A stretch of DNA of 33,713 nucleotides from positions 1 through 33,713 of the forward strand of contig JALSHF010000009.1 in the NCBI GenBank assembly GCA_026982375.1, in the 5' to 3' direction. The notes beneath the pieces were generated by a model that worked only from the letters and a program-made list of their open reading frames with translations, made no database searches and was not told the DNA's origin. Made by a program: the position numbers and the translations under genes. Below are positions 33,083 through 33,713 of the stretch, piece by piece (position 1 is the stretch's first letter; each line of letters opens with the position of its first letter). Source of the stretch: Emcibacter sp. Lineage in GTDB: Bacteria; Pseudomonadota; Alphaproteobacteria; Sphingomonadales; Emcibacteraceae.

Positions 33083-33675
33083 TATACTGGCTCATCTTTC
33101 ACTATTTTAACCAATAGCCCATCGCCATCCTTGCGGATTATTTCCGCATGCCACTGACGGCCCGCAAGCTCAGGGTAAAGATAGACGGGGTCACGGTTTA
33201 ACCATACGGTAAAAGCCTCCCCTATTTCCCTGAAGCCCGCAGTTCCCTCAATCATTTTAAGCACGGCAATTATGGGATCAGGCGGCGTTAATTTGCGCAA
33301 ATCCATTTCCAGGATGCCGCCGCGCCAAAGCACAGGAAAATCTGGCAAATCGGGAAAATCCGGCATTTTCTGCACATCATGCTTTTTGAAATATATTTGC
33401 CAATGCTGACCAGATCGTTGTAGCGCATAATTATCATACCCCTTACCGGCCAGCAACCGGCGCAGCGGCACGGGGTCGAACGGGGCCTCAATAGATAATA
33501 TGGCTTCGGGCGACATTTTCTTAACCTGGGAGAGAATCTCTGCCAATGGATCAATGTCCGCCGCCAGGATCGGGCGCACATCAAGAGCAATTATTTGCTC
33601 TGGCAGTATGCCGCAAAGCCAGTCCGGCATGGTCGTTTGCTCTTTCCCGGGTTTCTCCACCAGTGTTAATTCCAC
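33082..33675 (-). CDS. Protein with two DUF2249-like domains
   Basis: A 197-residue soluble protein whose two halves each resemble DUF2249: strand I(I)ALDVRPI, a helix and SIEAPFDPVPLRRLLAGKGYDNY in the first, and LEMDLRKLTPPDPIIAVLKM with VYLYPELAGRQWHAEII in the second. DUF2249 is related to the TusA-like fold and is often encoded next to hemerythrin and NnrS-like proteins in denitrifiers; its biochemical role is unknown. The start is given as the GTG at 33675; an ATG 15 codons downstream is an alternative. It overlaps the membrane-protein start by one base, so the two are coupled. Confidence 0.75.
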   Translation of the reverse strand: MELTLVEKPGKEQTTMPDWLCGILPEQIIALDVRPILAADIDPLAEILSQVKKMSPEAILSIEAPFDPVPLRRLLAGKGYDNYALQRSGQHWQIYFKKHDVQKMPDFPDLPDFPVLWRGGILEMDLRKLTPPDPIIAVLKMIEGTAGFREIGEAFTVWLNRDPVYLYPELAGRQWHAEIIRKDGDGLLVKIVKDEPV

Positions 33676-33713
33676 TCATTAATCTTATCCTTAACAATAG
33701 CTTGAAGGTAACA

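Overview
The window reads as part of the chromosome of a Gram-negative proteobacterium, probably an alphaproteobacterium growing as a facultative anaerobe. The evidence is an outer-membrane patatin/BamA-type protein, Thauera-type (class I, ATP-dependent) benzoyl-CoA reductase genes, and an apparent NO/nitrosative-stress gene group. The taxonomic call is inference from gene content. No rRNA, tRNA, CRISPR array or transposase gene was recognised.

Layout. Positions 1-4513 hold housekeeping and envelope genes: the 3' part of ilvD, a small TPR-like exported protein and a PlpD-like patatin/beta-barrel protein. Positions 4881-18140 are one tightly packed plus-strand operon: had and dch of the benzoyl-CoA pathway, then an acyl-CoA ligase, a PanE-family reductase, a 3-hydroxyacyl-CoA dehydrogenase/enoyl-CoA hydratase fusion, an SDR, the three subunits of a 4-hydroxybenzoyl-CoA-reductase-like molybdenum enzyme, and a single-subunit HgdB/BcrB-like iron-sulfur protein with its own ATPase activator. 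galE follows. It meets the minus-strand korA-korB-ridA operon at a roughly 265-bp MITE-like element with perfect 34-bp ends. A stretch of alternating about 72/78-bp tandem repeats separates kor from the plus-strand operon oah-bcrCBAD-ferredoxin (23246-29334). The right end carries a DUF1737 miniprotein, a membrane-anchored thermonuclease, a double GNAT protein, and a minus-strand group of a DUF2249 protein, a polytopic membrane protein and a hemerythrin.

How the genes work together. KorAB makes reduced ferredoxin from 2-oxoglutarate. The bcr-linked ferredoxin carries these electrons to BcrCBAD, which reduces benzoyl-CoA to a cyclic dienoyl-CoA with ATP hydrolysis. Dch hydrates the diene, Had oxidises it and Oah opens the ring to 3-hydroxypimelyl-CoA. 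The HADH/ECH fusion or the SDR could supply the next oxidation. The molybdenum enzyme probably removes a ring hydroxyl to yield benzoyl-CoA. No benzoate-CoA ligase of the usual type, thiolase, glutaryl-CoA dehydrogenase, transporter or recognisable pathway regulator lies in the window.

The most interesting unexplained part is the HgdB/BcrB-like protein and its activator (16141-18140). They are translationally coupled to the hydroxybenzoyl-CoA-reductase-like genes and are distinct from the complete BcrCBAD set elsewhere in the window. They could be a double-cubane-cluster reductase or a one-subunit dehydratase/reductase serving an undescribed aromatic-acid route.
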